Assembly (NCBI RefSeq): GCF_049800955.1
Contig: NZ_JBNAGA010000002.1
Coordinates: 1,116,001-1,180,000 of the forward strand
Source: JAKVBH01 sp049800955
Lineage (GTDB): Bacteria; Pseudomonadota; Alphaproteobacteria; Rhodobacterales; Rhodobacteraceae
DNA: 64,000 nt
Reading direction: 5' to 3'
This document shows positions 52,255 to 61,662 of this stretch, in pieces. The first letter of the stretch is position 1, and every line of letters starts with the position of its first letter. The notes beneath the pieces are model-generated. The model was given only the letters and a program-made list of their open reading frames with translations. It did not search any database and was not told the origin of the DNA. Position numbers and translations under genes: made by a program.

Positions 52255-52363
52255 GACTATCCCGTCTCGGAGCAGGCTATCCGGGAGACGTGTCATCGCC
52301 TCACCTCGCTATTCTGAGACCCGCGCGCGCATCCGTCCTGCGCTGAGACTGACGTATGTCGGA

Positions 52364-54928
52364 ATGTGGGCCGAGCGCATCACGCGTGCGTTCTGGCCGT
52401 TCTGGTCCGTGGTTTTTGTGGCGCTGGGGCTTTTGATGCTGGGGCTTCAGGACTTTGCGCCGGTCGAAGCCGTCTGGGCGGGTGGTGTAGTCACTGTTGG
52501 TGCGGGTCTTTGGGCGCTTGTGTCCGGGCTGCGCCAGTTCCGGGCGCCGCTTGTGGACGAGGCCGAAGCACGGCTTGACGCGCGCCTCAAAGGGCGTCCG
52601 CTCCAGACATTGCGCGACGCTCAGGCAATCGGGGAAGCCGACCCGGCCTCCCGGGCGGTCTGGGAAGCGCATCAGGCGCGTATGGCAGCCCGCGCTGCGG
52701 GGGCCACTGCTGTCGCGCCGGATTTACGTGTGTCGCAGCGTGATCCGTTCGCCTTGCGCTATATCGCCGTTTTGCTTCTGGCGACGGCTCTCCTTTTTGG
52801 TTCCATCTGGCGCGTGGGATCCGTGACTGACGCCGCCGGCAATGGCGCGGCATTGGCGTCGGGGCCGACATGGGAAGGCTGGGTTGAGCCGCCTGCCTAT
52901 ACAGGCCTGCCAACGCTTTACCTTGCCGATCAAAGCGATCAGCTGGAGATACCGGAAGGCTCCCGGATCACCTTGCGGCTCTATGGCGAGGTTGGGGCGC
53001 TCACCATTGCCGAAACCGTATCGGGCCGCACGGAAGATCTGCCTGCGGCATCGGACCCTGCGCAGAGCTTTGACGTTGCAACAGATGGTCAACTGACGAT
53101 TGACGGCCCGGGTGGCCGCAGTTTTGACGTTGCAGTCCTGCAAGACAACCCGCCGCTGGTGCAGGTCGCCGAAGGGCTGGAGGTGTCCGCCATGGGCGAA
53201 ATGTCCTTCCCGTTCCGGGCGCAGGATGACTTTGGTATCCGCAGTGGCGAGGCGGTGATCTCGCTGGATCTCGCGGCTGTGGATCGCCGTTACGGCTTGG
53301 CGCGCGCGCCGGAAGAGCGCGAGGACATTGTTGTTCCCCTGCCGATGCCAATAACTGGCGCGCGGGAGGAATTCATCGAGACGCTGATCGAGAACTTCTC
53401 TGAGCATCCATGGTCAAACTTGCCGGTTCGTTTCACGCTGAAAGTGACCGATGATCTTGAGCAAAGCTCGGAGCCTGCCGAAGTCGAGATGGCTCTGCCC
53501 GGGCGCCGGTTCTTTGATCCGTTGGCCGCGAGCCTGATTGAACAGCGCCGCGCGCTTTTGTGGACCCGCGAGAATGCAGCCGATGTTGCGCAAGTGTTGC
53601 GGGCTGTGACTCATGATGCGGATAACGTGTTCCGCTCCGCCACGCAGTATCTCCGCATGCGCACGATCCAGCGCAGGCTGGAGACGTTTGCCGCCTTCGA
53701 TATGACGGTGGAGCAGCGTGACGAGATCGCACAAGCGCTCTGGGATTTGGCGGTCATACTGGAAGATGGTGACATCAATGATGCGCTGGCGCGTCTTCAG
53801 CGCGCGCAGGATCGGCTGGAAGAGGCGATGCGCAATGGCGCCTCGGATCAGGAAATTGCCGAGTTGATGCAGGAATTGCGCGAAGCGACAGATGATTATC
53901 TGCGCCAGTTGACCCAGCAGGCCCAGAGGGACGCTGAACAAAACGGCCAGCAACAGGGCCAGCAGCAGAGCCCGGGCGAGCAGATGGAGATGTCGCAAAA
54001 CGATCTGCAGGAGATGATGGACCGCATTCAGGAGCTTATGGAGCAGGGCCGCATGGCCGAGGCGCAGGAAGCCTTGCGTCAGCTTCAGGAGTTGATGGAG
54101 AACATGCAGGTCACCCAAGGCCAACAAGGTCAGGGCCAAGGCTCGCCCGGTCAGGAGGCCATGGAAGGGCTGGCGGAAACGCTCCGTGAGCAGCAAGGGT
54201 TGTCCGACCAGGCGTTCCGCGATTTGCAGGAGCAATTCAACCCCGGTGCAAATCAGGGCGAGAGCCAGGGCAATCAGGGCCGCAACGGGGGGCAAGGTCA
54301 GGGCGAAAGCCATGAAGGCCAGCAGGGTCAGGGCCAAGGCCAGAATTCTCAGGGTCAGCAAGGGCAACCGGGACAACCCGGTCAGCAAGGCCAGCAGGGT
54401 CAACAACAAGGCCAGGGTCAGGGCGAGCAAGGTCTTGAGGGCCAACTCGCGGATCGCCAGCAAGCGCTGCGTCAGGAGCTTGAACGCCAGCGCAATGGTC
54501 TGCCCGGTGCGGGCAGTGAAGCCGGTGATGCGGCACGCGAAGCCCTTGAAGAGGCGGATCGGGCGATGCGCGGCGCGGAAGATGCCCTGCGCCAGGACGA
54601 TCTGCCCGAAGCGATTGACCGTCAGGCCGACGCGATGGATGCGTTGCGCGAAGGGATGCGCAACCTCGGTGAGATGATGGCGGAGCAGCAGCAAGGCCAA
54701 GGTGAGCAAGGCAATCAGCAAAGCGCGCAGAACCCGACAGGCAACGATCCGCTCGGTCGTACGCCGGGCTCCGAGGGCAACATGAGCTCAAACGAAAACC
54801 TTTTGCAGGGCGAGGATGTCTACCGCCGCGCCCGGGAACTGCTCGATGAAATCCGCCGTCGGACCGGCGATAGCGAACGCCCTGATATCGAACTGGAATA
54901 TCTCGAGCGTCTGCTGGACCGCTTTTAA
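52364..54928 (+). CDS. TIGR02302 / DUF4175 family membrane protein
   Basis: The 854-residue protein has two N-terminal hydrophobic regions (about residues 15-60 and 132-150), a large periplasm-facing region and long Gln-rich coiled segments from about 470. A Gly/Gln low-complexity tract covers about 585-690. The function is unknown; the family is conserved beside lysA in this group. Residues that resemble the usual N-terminus (RLTYVGMWAERITRAFWPFW) extend upstream of the ATG at 52364, but no ATG, GTG or TTG is found in that frame, so the true start may be a rare codon near 52295. Confidence 0.82.
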   Translation: MWAERITRAFWPFWSVVFVALGLLMLGLQDFAPVEAVWAGGVVTVGAGLWALVSGLRQFRAPLVDEAEARLDARLKGRPLQTLRDAQAIGEADPASRAVWEAHQARMAARAAGATAVAPDLRVSQRDPFALRYIAVLLLATALLFGSIWRVGSVTDAAGNGAALASGPTWEGWVEPPAYTGLPTLYLADQSDQLEIPEGSRITLRLYGEVGALTIAETVSGRTEDLPAASDPAQSFDVATDGQLTIDGPGGRSFDVAVLQDNPPLVQVAEGLEVSAMGEMSFPFRAQDDFGIRSGEAVISLDLAAVDRRYGLARAPEEREDIVVPLPMPITGAREEFIETLIENFSEHPWSNLPVRFTLKVTDDLEQSSEPAEVEMALPGRRFFDPLAASLIEQRRALLWTRENAADVAQVLRAVTHDADNVFRSATQYLRMRTIQRRLETFAAFDMTVEQRDEIAQALWDLAVILEDGDINDALARLQRAQDRLEEAMRNGASDQEIAELMQELREATDDYLRQLTQQAQRDAEQNGQQQGQQQSPGEQMEMSQNDLQEMMDRIQELMEQGRMAEAQEALRQLQELMENMQVTQGQQGQGQGSPGQEAMEGLAETLREQQGLSDQAFRDLQEQFNPGANQGESQGNQGRNGGQGQGESHEGQQGQGQGQNSQGQQGQPGQPGQQGQQGQQQGQGQGEQGLEGQLADRQQALRQELERQRNGLPGAGSEAGDAAREALEEADRAMRGAEDALRQDDLPEAIDRQADAMDALREGMRNLGEMMAEQQQGQGEQGNQQSAQNPTGNDPLGRTPGSEGNMSSNENLLQGEDVYRRARELLDEIRRRTGDSERPDIELEYLERLLDRF
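54112..54437 (+). repeat. Gln/Gly-coding low-complexity tract
   Basis: The DNA is made of short imperfect units such as CAAGGTCAG and CAGGGCCAG, coding for GQ-rich repeats (GQQGQPGQPGQQGQQGQ in part). It is internal to the DUF4175 gene, prone to slippage, and an expected place for length variation between strains. Confidence 0.75.
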
Positions 54929-54938
54929 ACCCGTTGGC

Positions 54939-55826
54939 TTACGATCCGTTGGCGGATGCCTCGTTTGAGAGCCCGTCCAGTGCGCCCATCAGGTTCAGTA
55001 TGCGCTGGTCCAGCCAACCGCGCGCCATATCGACTGTCGCCACATAGGGCTCCAACACGGGCGCGGCCTGAGGCAGTGCCGCAGTGATTTGTGGTGCGGC
55101 CAGGTAAAGCGCGATGGCCACTGCGAAAAAAGCCAGCGTCCAGATGAAGCCTTTGCCAAAGCCTCCTTTGCGGCGCGGATCATCCCTGTGCTTGGCTTCG
55201 GTGCTTTGCGGTGAGCTGCGATCTTCATCGGCGCGCAAGGTGGAATTGATTTCCTCGATATCCGGCAGCAACCCCCGCCGCGTGCCTTCTGCGACGCTGG
55301 CCGCGGCGACTGCACCGGCTGCGACCGCCGCAGAGCTGTCCATGGGCGCCATTTCGGGGCTGGACGGCGCATTCTCTGCCTCAGGGGGCGCAGGCGTATC
55401 GCCGCGAATGCGGGCCATGCGCTCGCGAGCTTCACGCGCACGTTTGGCTGCTTCATCGGCCGTATCCATATCGTCGAGCCCCAGATCTGGCTGGGTTTCG
55501 AGAGTTTCCTGTTCAGCGGCGCGGGCCCGAGCCTCGCGCTCGGCCTCTTCCCGCAGGACTTCTTCCAAAGCCGGATCCAGCGTCCGGCGTTGCGGCATGT
55601 CGGGAGCCGGCGCAGGCGGTTCGGTGGTAGGCTCCTCGATCTCTTCGGGAGGTGGTGCGGCGCTGTCGTCAACCGTTTCCAGATCCTCTTCGTCTTCGAG
55701 AGGGTCTTGAGGATTGAAGAACCAAGTGCTGCTGCAATTGGAGCATTGCACATCGCGCCCGCCCTCCGGGATCACGTTGTCTGGCACTTCATATTGCGCG
55801 TCGCAATTTGGACAGATGAGCCGCAT
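54939..55826 (-). CDS. MJ0042-type zinc-ribbon protein with one membrane helix
   Basis: The 295-residue protein starts MRLICPNCDAQYEVPD and continues to VQCSNCSSTWFF, a CxxC-x(n)-CxxC zinc ribbon. A long acidic and Pro/Ala-rich part follows (about 45-215), then one hydrophobic helix at about 225-245 and a C-terminal domain. It likely sits in the inner membrane with the ribbon inside the cell. The function is unknown; it is conserved upstream of ftsE in Rhodobacterales as far as I recall. It is divergent from ftsE. Confidence 0.8.
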   Translation of the reverse strand: MRLICPNCDAQYEVPDNVIPEGGRDVQCSNCSSTWFFNPQDPLEDEEDLETVDDSAAPPPEEIEEPTTEPPAPAPDMPQRRTLDPALEEVLREEAEREARARAAEQETLETQPDLGLDDMDTADEAAKRAREARERMARIRGDTPAPPEAENAPSSPEMAPMDSSAAVAAGAVAAASVAEGTRRGLLPDIEEINSTLRADEDRSSPQSTEAKHRDDPRRKGGFGKGFIWTLAFFAVAIALYLAAPQITAALPQAAPVLEPYVATVDMARGWLDQRILNLMGALDGLSNEASANGS

Positions 55827-55973
55827 GGCCTTGGGTTCCTGCTCGTGTAAACCGCCTGTACCATCCACCATAAGCGGCGGAGCGCGCAAGGAAAAGCCGT
55901 CAGGCGATTGCGTCTCCTTGGCCCTTGCGGCTATGTGGTCCCAGTTGGGCAAGGCAAAGAAGAGAGGCCCCGC

Positions 55974-56651
55974 GTGATCGAGCTGGACAATGTGGCCTAT
56001 TCCTATGGCGGTGGCGAATTGCTGACGGGGATGTCGTTGTCTCTCGCGCCGGGCTCGTTTCACTTTCTGACCGGACCTTCAGGCGCTGGAAAAACCACGT
56101 TTCTCAAGCTGTGTTACGGTGCGCTGGTGCCCACATCGGGTCAGATCCGTTTGTTCGATGCCGATGTGCGCACTTTAGATCGCGATGGCATCGCACATCT
56201 GCGGCGGCGTGTCGGCGTTGTGCATCAGGATTGCCAGTTCCTCGATCACTTGCCCGTTTCGGAGAATATCGCCCTGCCGCTGGCGGTGACGGGGCAGGAT
56301 CAACGGAATGGTGAAAGCGACCTCGCCGAGCTGATGGGCTGGGTTGGGCTCGCGGAGCGCGCAGGTGCATTGCCGCCTGAGCTTTCAGGAGGGGAACGTC
56401 AACGCGCCGCCCTTGCACGCGCTTTGATCCTCTCGCCGGATGTGGTTTTGGCAGATGAGCCGACCGGCAATGTCGATTGGGATATGTCACAACGTCTGCT
56501 CAGACTGCTGGTGGAGTTGAACCGAATGGGCAAGACGATCCTGATCGCGACCCATGATCTCTCACTCATTCGGGCAGCTAAAGCGCATGTTCAGGCCCGC
56601 GTTCTGCGGATTTCCAATCGGCAGCTGCAACTGGCGGGGGCAGATCTGTGA
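55974..56651 (+). CDS. ftsE: Cell division ATP-binding protein FtsE
   Basis: The 225-residue protein is an ABC ATPase with Walker A GPSGAGKTTF, signature LSGGERQR, Walker B DVVLADEP and the switch His in ATHDLSLI. FtsE pairs with FtsX to control peptidoglycan hydrolysis at division, acting through EnvC-like activators (one lies at 9966). The start is a GTG at 55974 with AGAGAGG six bases upstream. It overlaps ftsX by four bases. Confidence 0.94.
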   Translation: MIELDNVAYSYGGGELLTGMSLSLAPGSFHFLTGPSGAGKTTFLKLCYGALVPTSGQIRLFDADVRTLDRDGIAHLRRRVGVVHQDCQFLDHLPVSENIALPLAVTGQDQRNGESDLAELMGWVGLAERAGALPPELSGGERQRAALARALILSPDVVLADEPTGNVDWDMSQRLLRLLVELNRMGKTILIATHDLSLIRAAKAHVQARVLRISNRQLQLAGADL

Positions 56652-57547
56652 TGCGGGCCGCGCGTAGGGTTCTGGACTTTTTCGTCGGCGACGCGCAGGC
56701 GGACCGCGTTGTCCCGCCTACAGGATTCACGGCGCGTTTGACGCTTTTCACAGCGGCAGCCATGGCGTTTCTGGCAGTGTTTGCGCTGGCCCTATCGCTC
56801 GCGTCAGGCCGATTATCAGACAGCTGGCGCGATGCTTTGGCAGGGACATCGACCTTGCGGCTACAAGCGCCTGCCGCTGAACGCATTGCACAAACGGACC
56901 GCGCTCTGGCGATCTTGCAGCAAACGCCGGGGATCGAGACGGCCCGCGCGTTGACTGAAGCAGAGCAACAGGCGTTGCTCGCCCCGTGGTTTGGCGCAGA
57001 ATTACCGCTGGCGCGCTTGCCTGTGCCGCAACTGATCGAAATCACGGGCACGGATTACGACGCTGATGGTTTGCGACTGAGGCTGCAGGCGGAGTTGCCG
57101 GGCGCGGTTCTTGATGATCACAGCCGCTGGCGCGCGCCGCTGGTTCGGGCGGCCACACGACTGCAAACGCTGGGGCTTTTGGCGATCTTGCTGATATTCG
57201 GGGCCATGGGCGCCATGATTACGCTTGCTGCCAATGCGGCTCTTGCAGCCAATGCGCAGGTTATTTCCGTGCTCCGGCTGGTGGGCGCGACGGATGCCTA
57301 TATCGCCCAGGCCTTTGTGCGCCGCTTCACAATCCGCTCCCTCACGGGCGCCGCGATTGGAACGGGGCTTGGTCTGATTGCCGTGATGCTCTTGCCCGGG
57401 CGCAGCGCGCAAGCGGGCGTTTTGACGGGTCTCGGGTTTCAAGGGCTTGATTGGATTTGGCCACTTGTCGTCCCGTTTCTGGCGGGAGCTGTGGCTTATG
57501 GCGCGACGCAATGGGCCAGCCGCCGTGTTTTGGGAGATCTTCGCTGA
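56648..57547 (+). CDS. ftsX: Cell division protein FtsX
   Basis: The 299-residue protein has an N-terminal membrane helix (about 33-52), a periplasmic domain of about 115 residues, and three C-terminal helices with the FtsX-type LVGATDAYIAQAFVRRF segment. It transmits ATP hydrolysis by FtsE to a periplasmic hydrolase activator. The start is a GTG overlapping the ftsE stop. Its last base is shared with the plsC ATG. Confidence 0.9.
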   Translation: MMRAARRVLDFFVGDAQADRVVPPTGFTARLTLFTAAAMAFLAVFALALSLASGRLSDSWRDALAGTSTLRLQAPAAERIAQTDRALAILQQTPGIETARALTEAEQQALLAPWFGAELPLARLPVPQLIEITGTDYDADGLRLRLQAELPGAVLDDHSRWRAPLVRAATRLQTLGLLAILLIFGAMGAMITLAANAALAANAQVISVLRLVGATDAYIAQAFVRRFTIRSLTGAAIGTGLGLIAVMLLPGRSAQAGVLTGLGFQGLDWIWPLVVPFLAGAVAYGATQWASRRVLGDLR

Positions 57548-58284
57548 TGGTGCAATGGATACGCTCTTTGATCTTCGTCGCGCAGATCTACGCGATGATG
57601 ATTGTCATCGGCTTGGGATTTTTGCCGTTTGCCGCGTTTTCCCGCCGTGCCGCGCGTCTGGCTTGCAAGACATATTCGCGTTGGGTGTTCTGGACCATGT
57701 CATGGATGGTCGGCATCAAGCATGAAGTGCGCGGCACGCCGCCTGAGGGTCAGGTTCTCATTGCCGCAAAGCACCAGTCTTTCCTTGATATCATGATGAT
57801 CTTTACGGCCCTCCCGGAGGCGAAGTTCATCATGAAGAAGGAAATTCTCTGGACGCCCATTATTGGCCTTTACGCGATGCGACTTGATTGCGTTGCCGTT
57901 GATCGGGGCAAGCGCGGGGCTGCGATCGAGAAGATGTTGAAGGATGTCAGTACGGGAAAGGTCCATCCCGGGCAGCTGATCATCTACTCTCAAGGGACGC
58001 GCGTCGCGCCCGGTGTGCGGATGCCCTACAAGGTGGGCAGTCATGCGCTCTATGCGCAGTTACAGCAGCCTTGCGTTCCTGTCGCCACGAATGTGGGGCT
58101 GTTTTGGCCGCGCAAGGGCATTTGGCGCAAGCCAGGTGTCGCTGTCGTGGAATTCCTCGATCCCATTGCCCCCGGCAAAGACAAGGCGTCGTTCATGTCG
58201 GAGCTTGAGACCCGGGTCGAGGCGGCATCCAATGCACTCATGGCGGAGGCGGGCTTTGATGCGCAAAATCACCAATCTGGATGA
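57547..58284 (+). CDS. plsC: 1-acyl-sn-glycerol-3-phosphate acyltransferase
   Basis: The 245-residue protein has two N-terminal hydrophobic segments and the acyltransferase motif KHQSFLD (H-x4-D), which makes phosphatidate from lysophosphatidate at the inner membrane. The block III motif reads YSQGTR in place of the usual EGTR; a Gln at that place occurs in other alphaproteobacterial relatives as far as I recall. It shares one base with ftsX and overlaps the next gene by 26 bases. Confidence 0.92.
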   Translation: MVQWIRSLIFVAQIYAMMIVIGLGFLPFAAFSRRAARLACKTYSRWVFWTMSWMVGIKHEVRGTPPEGQVLIAAKHQSFLDIMMIFTALPEAKFIMKKEILWTPIIGLYAMRLDCVAVDRGKRGAAIEKMLKDVSTGKVHPGQLIIYSQGTRVAPGVRMPYKVGSHALYAQLQQPCVPVATNVGLFWPRKGIWRKPGVAVVEFLDPIAPGKDKASFMSELETRVEAASNALMAEAGFDAQNHQSG

Positions 58285-58861
58285 GCTCCATGCGCTTTAC
58301 GGCGCGCCGGTTCCGGCCGCTTTGCGCAAGGTGGTGACGGAATTGACGCCGCTCTATCGCGCCTGGATCGAGGGGGCCCGGTTTTGCATCCTGTCAACGG
58401 TCGGGCCGGAAGGCACAGACGGAAGCCCGAGGGGGGATGACGGCCCCGTTGTGCAGGTGCGCGATGGCAAAACGCTGCTGATGCCGGATTGGCGCGGAAA
58501 CAATCGTCTTGATACCCTGCGTAATATCGTCCGCGATCCCCGGATCGCACTGCTGTTTTTAGTGTCCGGATCCAAAACAACCGTGCGCGTGAACGGGCGC
58601 GCATGGATTACCGATGACGAGGCGACACGACACAGATTTGAGCAGCGTGGCAAGCACCCCGCGTCGGTAATTGTGATCGAGATTGAAGAGATTTACTCGC
58701 AATGCGCCAAAGCGCTGATGAGGTCTGGTCTGTGGGATCGGGATGATCGCGACACTGTCCCGACGGTGGGGCAGATTCTGGCTGAGGTCACTGAGGGTGA
58801 GTATGGCGGCGGCGATTATGACGTCACTTACGAGGAAAAGGCACAGCCGCGGATGTGGTGA
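58259..58861 (+). CDS. PPOX-type (MSMEG_1061-like) flavin-binding protein
   Basis: The 200-residue protein has the split-barrel FMN-binding fold of the pyridoxamine-phosphate-oxidase family, with FCILSTVGPEGTDGSPRGD, LMPDWRGNNRLDTLRNI and SKTTVRVNGRAWITDD. This matches the FMN-dependent PPOX type often called MSMEG_1061. The substrate is unknown. The ATG overlaps plsC by 26 bases, in a different frame. Confidence 0.88.
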   Translation: MRKITNLDELHALYGAPVPAALRKVVTELTPLYRAWIEGARFCILSTVGPEGTDGSPRGDDGPVVQVRDGKTLLMPDWRGNNRLDTLRNIVRDPRIALLFLVSGSKTTVRVNGRAWITDDEATRHRFEQRGKHPASVIVIEIEEIYSQCAKALMRSGLWDRDDRDTVPTVGQILAEVTEGEYGGGDYDVTYEEKAQPRMW

Positions 58862-58873
58862 GCCTGCGTGGTT

Positions 58874-59380
58874 TCAGGCCAGGCTCTTGTTGCGTTTGCG
58901 CTCTGCGGCAGAGGTCAGAGCGCGCGTCAGGGCGGGAATGTTTGTCGCATAGTAGCTGTCGGCCACACGCCAGATGCCGTCTTGCAGTTTTTGTGTGCTG
59001 TGGGTCAGGACTTCGTTGCTCAAGACGTAGCCGGGCAGAACATATTGAGAAACGAATGTCGCTTGCACAACGTCCGGTGCGACAAACTCGGCTTCGATGG
59101 TCCGCCGGTTCATATCGATCACGCGTTCCCGGTCCAGATAGCCGCAAATTTCGTCAAATATCGCCAGAACATCTTGCCGCGTGGTGATCACCTGATCGCC
59201 GTCAAATGTCCCGATGCGTTGAGGCGTGATGAAACGCGCCGCAAAAGCGTCGGCATCCCGGTTCATATAGGCCGTGCGGGTGACTTCCAGAAGGTGCTGG
59301 CAAACGTCGAACGCGGACGCGAACACAGGATCTTTGGCTGAAGCGGCTTGGGTCGGGGCCGACGGCACGGATGAATTCAA
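58874..59380 (-). CDS. SnoaL/NTF2-like hypothetical protein
   Basis: The 168-residue product shows the cone-shaped fold pattern of SnoaL/NTF2-like domains (EVTRTAYMNRDADAFAARF, then strand-rich VIDMNRRTIEAEFVAPDVVQ). The substrate and role are unknown. I chose the TTG at 59380, preceded by AGGGAG six bases upstream; the long upstream frame carries no domain. It is the last minus-strand gene after the lpd region and converges with the PPOX gene. Confidence 0.65.
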   Translation of the reverse strand: MNSSVPSAPTQAASAKDPVFASAFDVCQHLLEVTRTAYMNRDADAFAARFITPQRIGTFDGDQVITTRQDVLAIFDEICGYLDRERVIDMNRRTIEAEFVAPDVVQATFVSQYVLPGYVLSNEVLTHSTQKLQDGIWRVADSYYATNIPALTRALTSAAERKRNKSLA

Positions 59381-59607
59381 CGGTAGCTCCCTAGTCTTGG
59401 TAGCATATCGTCTGTCACTAATCCCCTTGAGCCATCTAGCAGGCGCGTTATTTTGTGGCAACCGCGTTTTGGGCAAGCTCTTGCCGATGTGTCGCAGGCG
59501 CATCGGCGTGCTTTGCACGAATGGGCCACCGCGATGTGTATCGCAGCGGTCGGCGTCTCATCGCGGCTTCGGGCGTGCCTTGGAGGGAAGGCGCGGCCCG
59601 AATTCAG

Positions 59608-60996
59608 TTACATGTGGATTGGCCCATCGCCGCAGGCCAGCGCGGCCTCGCGCACAGCTTCCGAGTAGGTCGGGTGCGCATGGCAGGTCAATGCGAGATC
59701 TTCCGCGGACGCGCCGAACTCCATGGCCACGCAAATCTCATGGATCAAATCGCCCGCCATGGGGCCAATGATATGCGCGCCGAGGATGCGATCGCTGGCT
59801 TTATCCGCCAAAATCTTGACAAAGCCGTCGGCGGCGAAATTGGCCTTGGCGCGACCATTGCCCATGAAGGAAAACTTGCCGACCTTATAATCAACGCCTG
59901 CGTCTTTCAGGCTCTGTTCGGTCTGTCCAACATTGGCGACTTCTGGATGCGTGTAGATCACGCCGGGGATCACCCCGTAATTCACGTGACCATGCTTGCC
60001 CGCGATCACTTCTGCGGCCGCCATGCCCTCATCTTCGGCCTTGTGCGCAAGCATCGGACCATCGATGCAATCGCCAATGGCGTAGATGCCGGGAATGTTC
60101 GTGCGCCAGTGCCCATCGGTCTTGATTTGACCACGATCGCTCATCTCAATGCCAAGCTCGCTCAGGCCAAGCCCATCAGTGAAAGGCTTGCGGCCCGTGG
60201 CGACCAACACGACATCTGCATCGGCCACATGCTCACTGTCATCCTTTCGCAGTTTGTAGGTGACTTTTGCCTTGGTTTTGGAGGCGTCCACTTTTTGAAC
60301 AGCGGCGCCAAGAGTGAAGCCGATGCCCTGCTTCTGGAGCAGCTTCTGGAACGTTTTCTGGACCTCTGCATCCATACCCGGCGTGATCGCATCAAGAAAT
60401 TCGATGACTTCAACGGATGTGCCGAGGCGCGCATAGACAGATCCAAGCTCGAGCCCGATGACGCCCGCACCGATCACAATCATTTTCTTGGGGATTTTGC
60501 CCAGCTCCAATGCGCCAGTGGAGGTGACCACGACTTTCTCATCGATCTCGATGCCCGGCAGGGCGGAGGCCTCTGAGCCGGATGCGATGATGATGTTCTT
60601 GGCGTCATGGATCTCATCGCCAACTTTGACCTTGCCCGCTTCAGGGATAGAGCCCCAGCCTTTCAGCCAATCAATCTTGTTCTTTTTGAAGAGAAACTCG
60701 ATGCCTTTTGTATTCTGGGCAATGACCTCGTCCTTGTAGGCCAGCATTTGTTTCCAATCGACAGAAGGGCTTTTGCCCTTGAGGCCCATCTTGGCAAAGT
60801 TGTGCTCCGCTTCGTGCAATTGATGGGAGGCATGCAAAAGCGCCTTGGAGGGAATGCAGCCCACATTCAGGCAGGTGCCTCCGAGGGTGTCGCGCCCCTC
60901 TACGCATGCTGTCTTGAGGCCAAGCTGTGCGCAGCGGATGGCGGCCACATAGCCGCCGGGGCCTGAGCCGATAACGATGACGTCGTATTGTGCCAT
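59608..60996 (-). CDS. lpdA: Dihydrolipoyl dehydrogenase
   Basis: The 462-residue protein is E3 of 2-oxoacid dehydrogenase complexes. It has the FAD motif VIVIGSGPGGYVAAI, the redox-active disulfide in GGTCLNVGCIPSKALLH, the NAD motif MIVIGAGVIGLELGSV and the C-terminal HAHPTYSEA active-site His-Glu. It reoxidises dihydrolipoamide on OdhB. It lies downstream of odhA-odhB, separated by the MAPEG gene. Confidence 0.96.
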   Translation of the reverse strand: MAQYDVIVIGSGPGGYVAAIRCAQLGLKTACVEGRDTLGGTCLNVGCIPSKALLHASHQLHEAEHNFAKMGLKGKSPSVDWKQMLAYKDEVIAQNTKGIEFLFKKNKIDWLKGWGSIPEAGKVKVGDEIHDAKNIIIASGSEASALPGIEIDEKVVVTSTGALELGKIPKKMIVIGAGVIGLELGSVYARLGTSVEVIEFLDAITPGMDAEVQKTFQKLLQKQGIGFTLGAAVQKVDASKTKAKVTYKLRKDDSEHVADADVVLVATGRKPFTDGLGLSELGIEMSDRGQIKTDGHWRTNIPGIYAIGDCIDGPMLAHKAEDEGMAAAEVIAGKHGHVNYGVIPGVIYTHPEVANVGQTEQSLKDAGVDYKVGKFSFMGNGRAKANFAADGFVKILADKASDRILGAHIIGPMAGDLIHEICVAMEFGASAEDLALTCHAHPTYSEAVREAALACGDGPIHM

Positions 60997-61049
60997 TTCG
61001 GTGGGTCCTTTTTGTGTGCCGGAGCGTAAGGGCGAGACGTCACGCGACC

Positions 61050-61068
61050 GGGATATTTGAAACCAGAG
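61050..61068 (+). repeat. Partial intergenic element, copy E
   Basis: GGGATATTTGAAACCAGAG right after the MAPEG stop matches only the second half (GGGATATTT...AGA) of the element seen at 8341, 16790, 27970 and 43131. The GC palindrome is missing. It may be a decayed copy or chance. Confidence 0.3.
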
Positions 61069-61467
61069 TTAGACGAGTGCCATGACAAGCATGGCGGTCG
61101 TCGCCCCAAAGCCCACCATCCAGATGAGCGAGCGCCAGGGCGCCCAGCCAAATGCGTAGGCCGGAATATAGAGAACGCGCGCCAGAACGTAGATCGCGGC
61201 GCAGGCGGCCGTGTATTTGTCCCCCTGATCAGAGAACGTGATGACGAGACAGGCGATTGCAAAAAGGATCAGCCCCTCAAAGTGATTGTTCATCGCGCGG
61301 GCCAACCGGGCGGTGCGCGGGGAGACTTGCTCCATGAGGGGGCCCGTGTCCCGTGGGGCGAGTGTGATCTTGGTGCCGAGTTCCAGATTGGCCGGGATGG
61401 AGACCAGGACAAACTGGATGACTTGTAGGAGGGCTGCGAGCGTAAGGGCTGTCAGTTCTGGGGTCAT
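61069..61467 (-). CDS. MAPEG-family membrane protein
   Basis: The 132-residue protein has four predicted membrane helices and the MAPEG features RTARLARAMNNHFEGLILFA and ARVLYIPAYAFG. MAPEG proteins include glutathione transferase-like enzymes, but bacterial short forms have unknown roles. It sits inside the odh-lpd run and is probably a passenger. Confidence 0.88.
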   Translation of the reverse strand: MTPELTALTLAALLQVIQFVLVSIPANLELGTKITLAPRDTGPLMEQVSPRTARLARAMNNHFEGLILFAIACLVITFSDQGDKYTAACAAIYVLARVLYIPAYAFGWAPWRSLIWMVGFGATTAMLVMALV

Positions 61468-61662
61468 GTCGCACCGCCTGTCGTCAGAATTTTCTTCTGC
61501 CCTGCGCGTTTCGCACCGGCTGGAGATAGTGGAGAACCCTTTCCCAAAGGATCATGCATACAGTCGATTGCAGCCCCCATCGGCTTTGTGCCAATGAATG
61601 CTGCGCTCAGGAATATCCTGTCTTGTTGTATCACGGGGTTCTCCGGGACATGCGAAGAGGGA

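Noticed and set aside
54112..54437. Short repeated units that might suggest a CRISPR or satellite
   Set aside because: Units are in-frame codons for Gln and Gly inside the DUF4175 gene, without spacers.
53414..54721. 435-codon minus-strand frame over the DUF4175 gene
   Set aside because: Leu-rich product is the complement of Gln codons in the low-complexity tract, not a real membrane protein.
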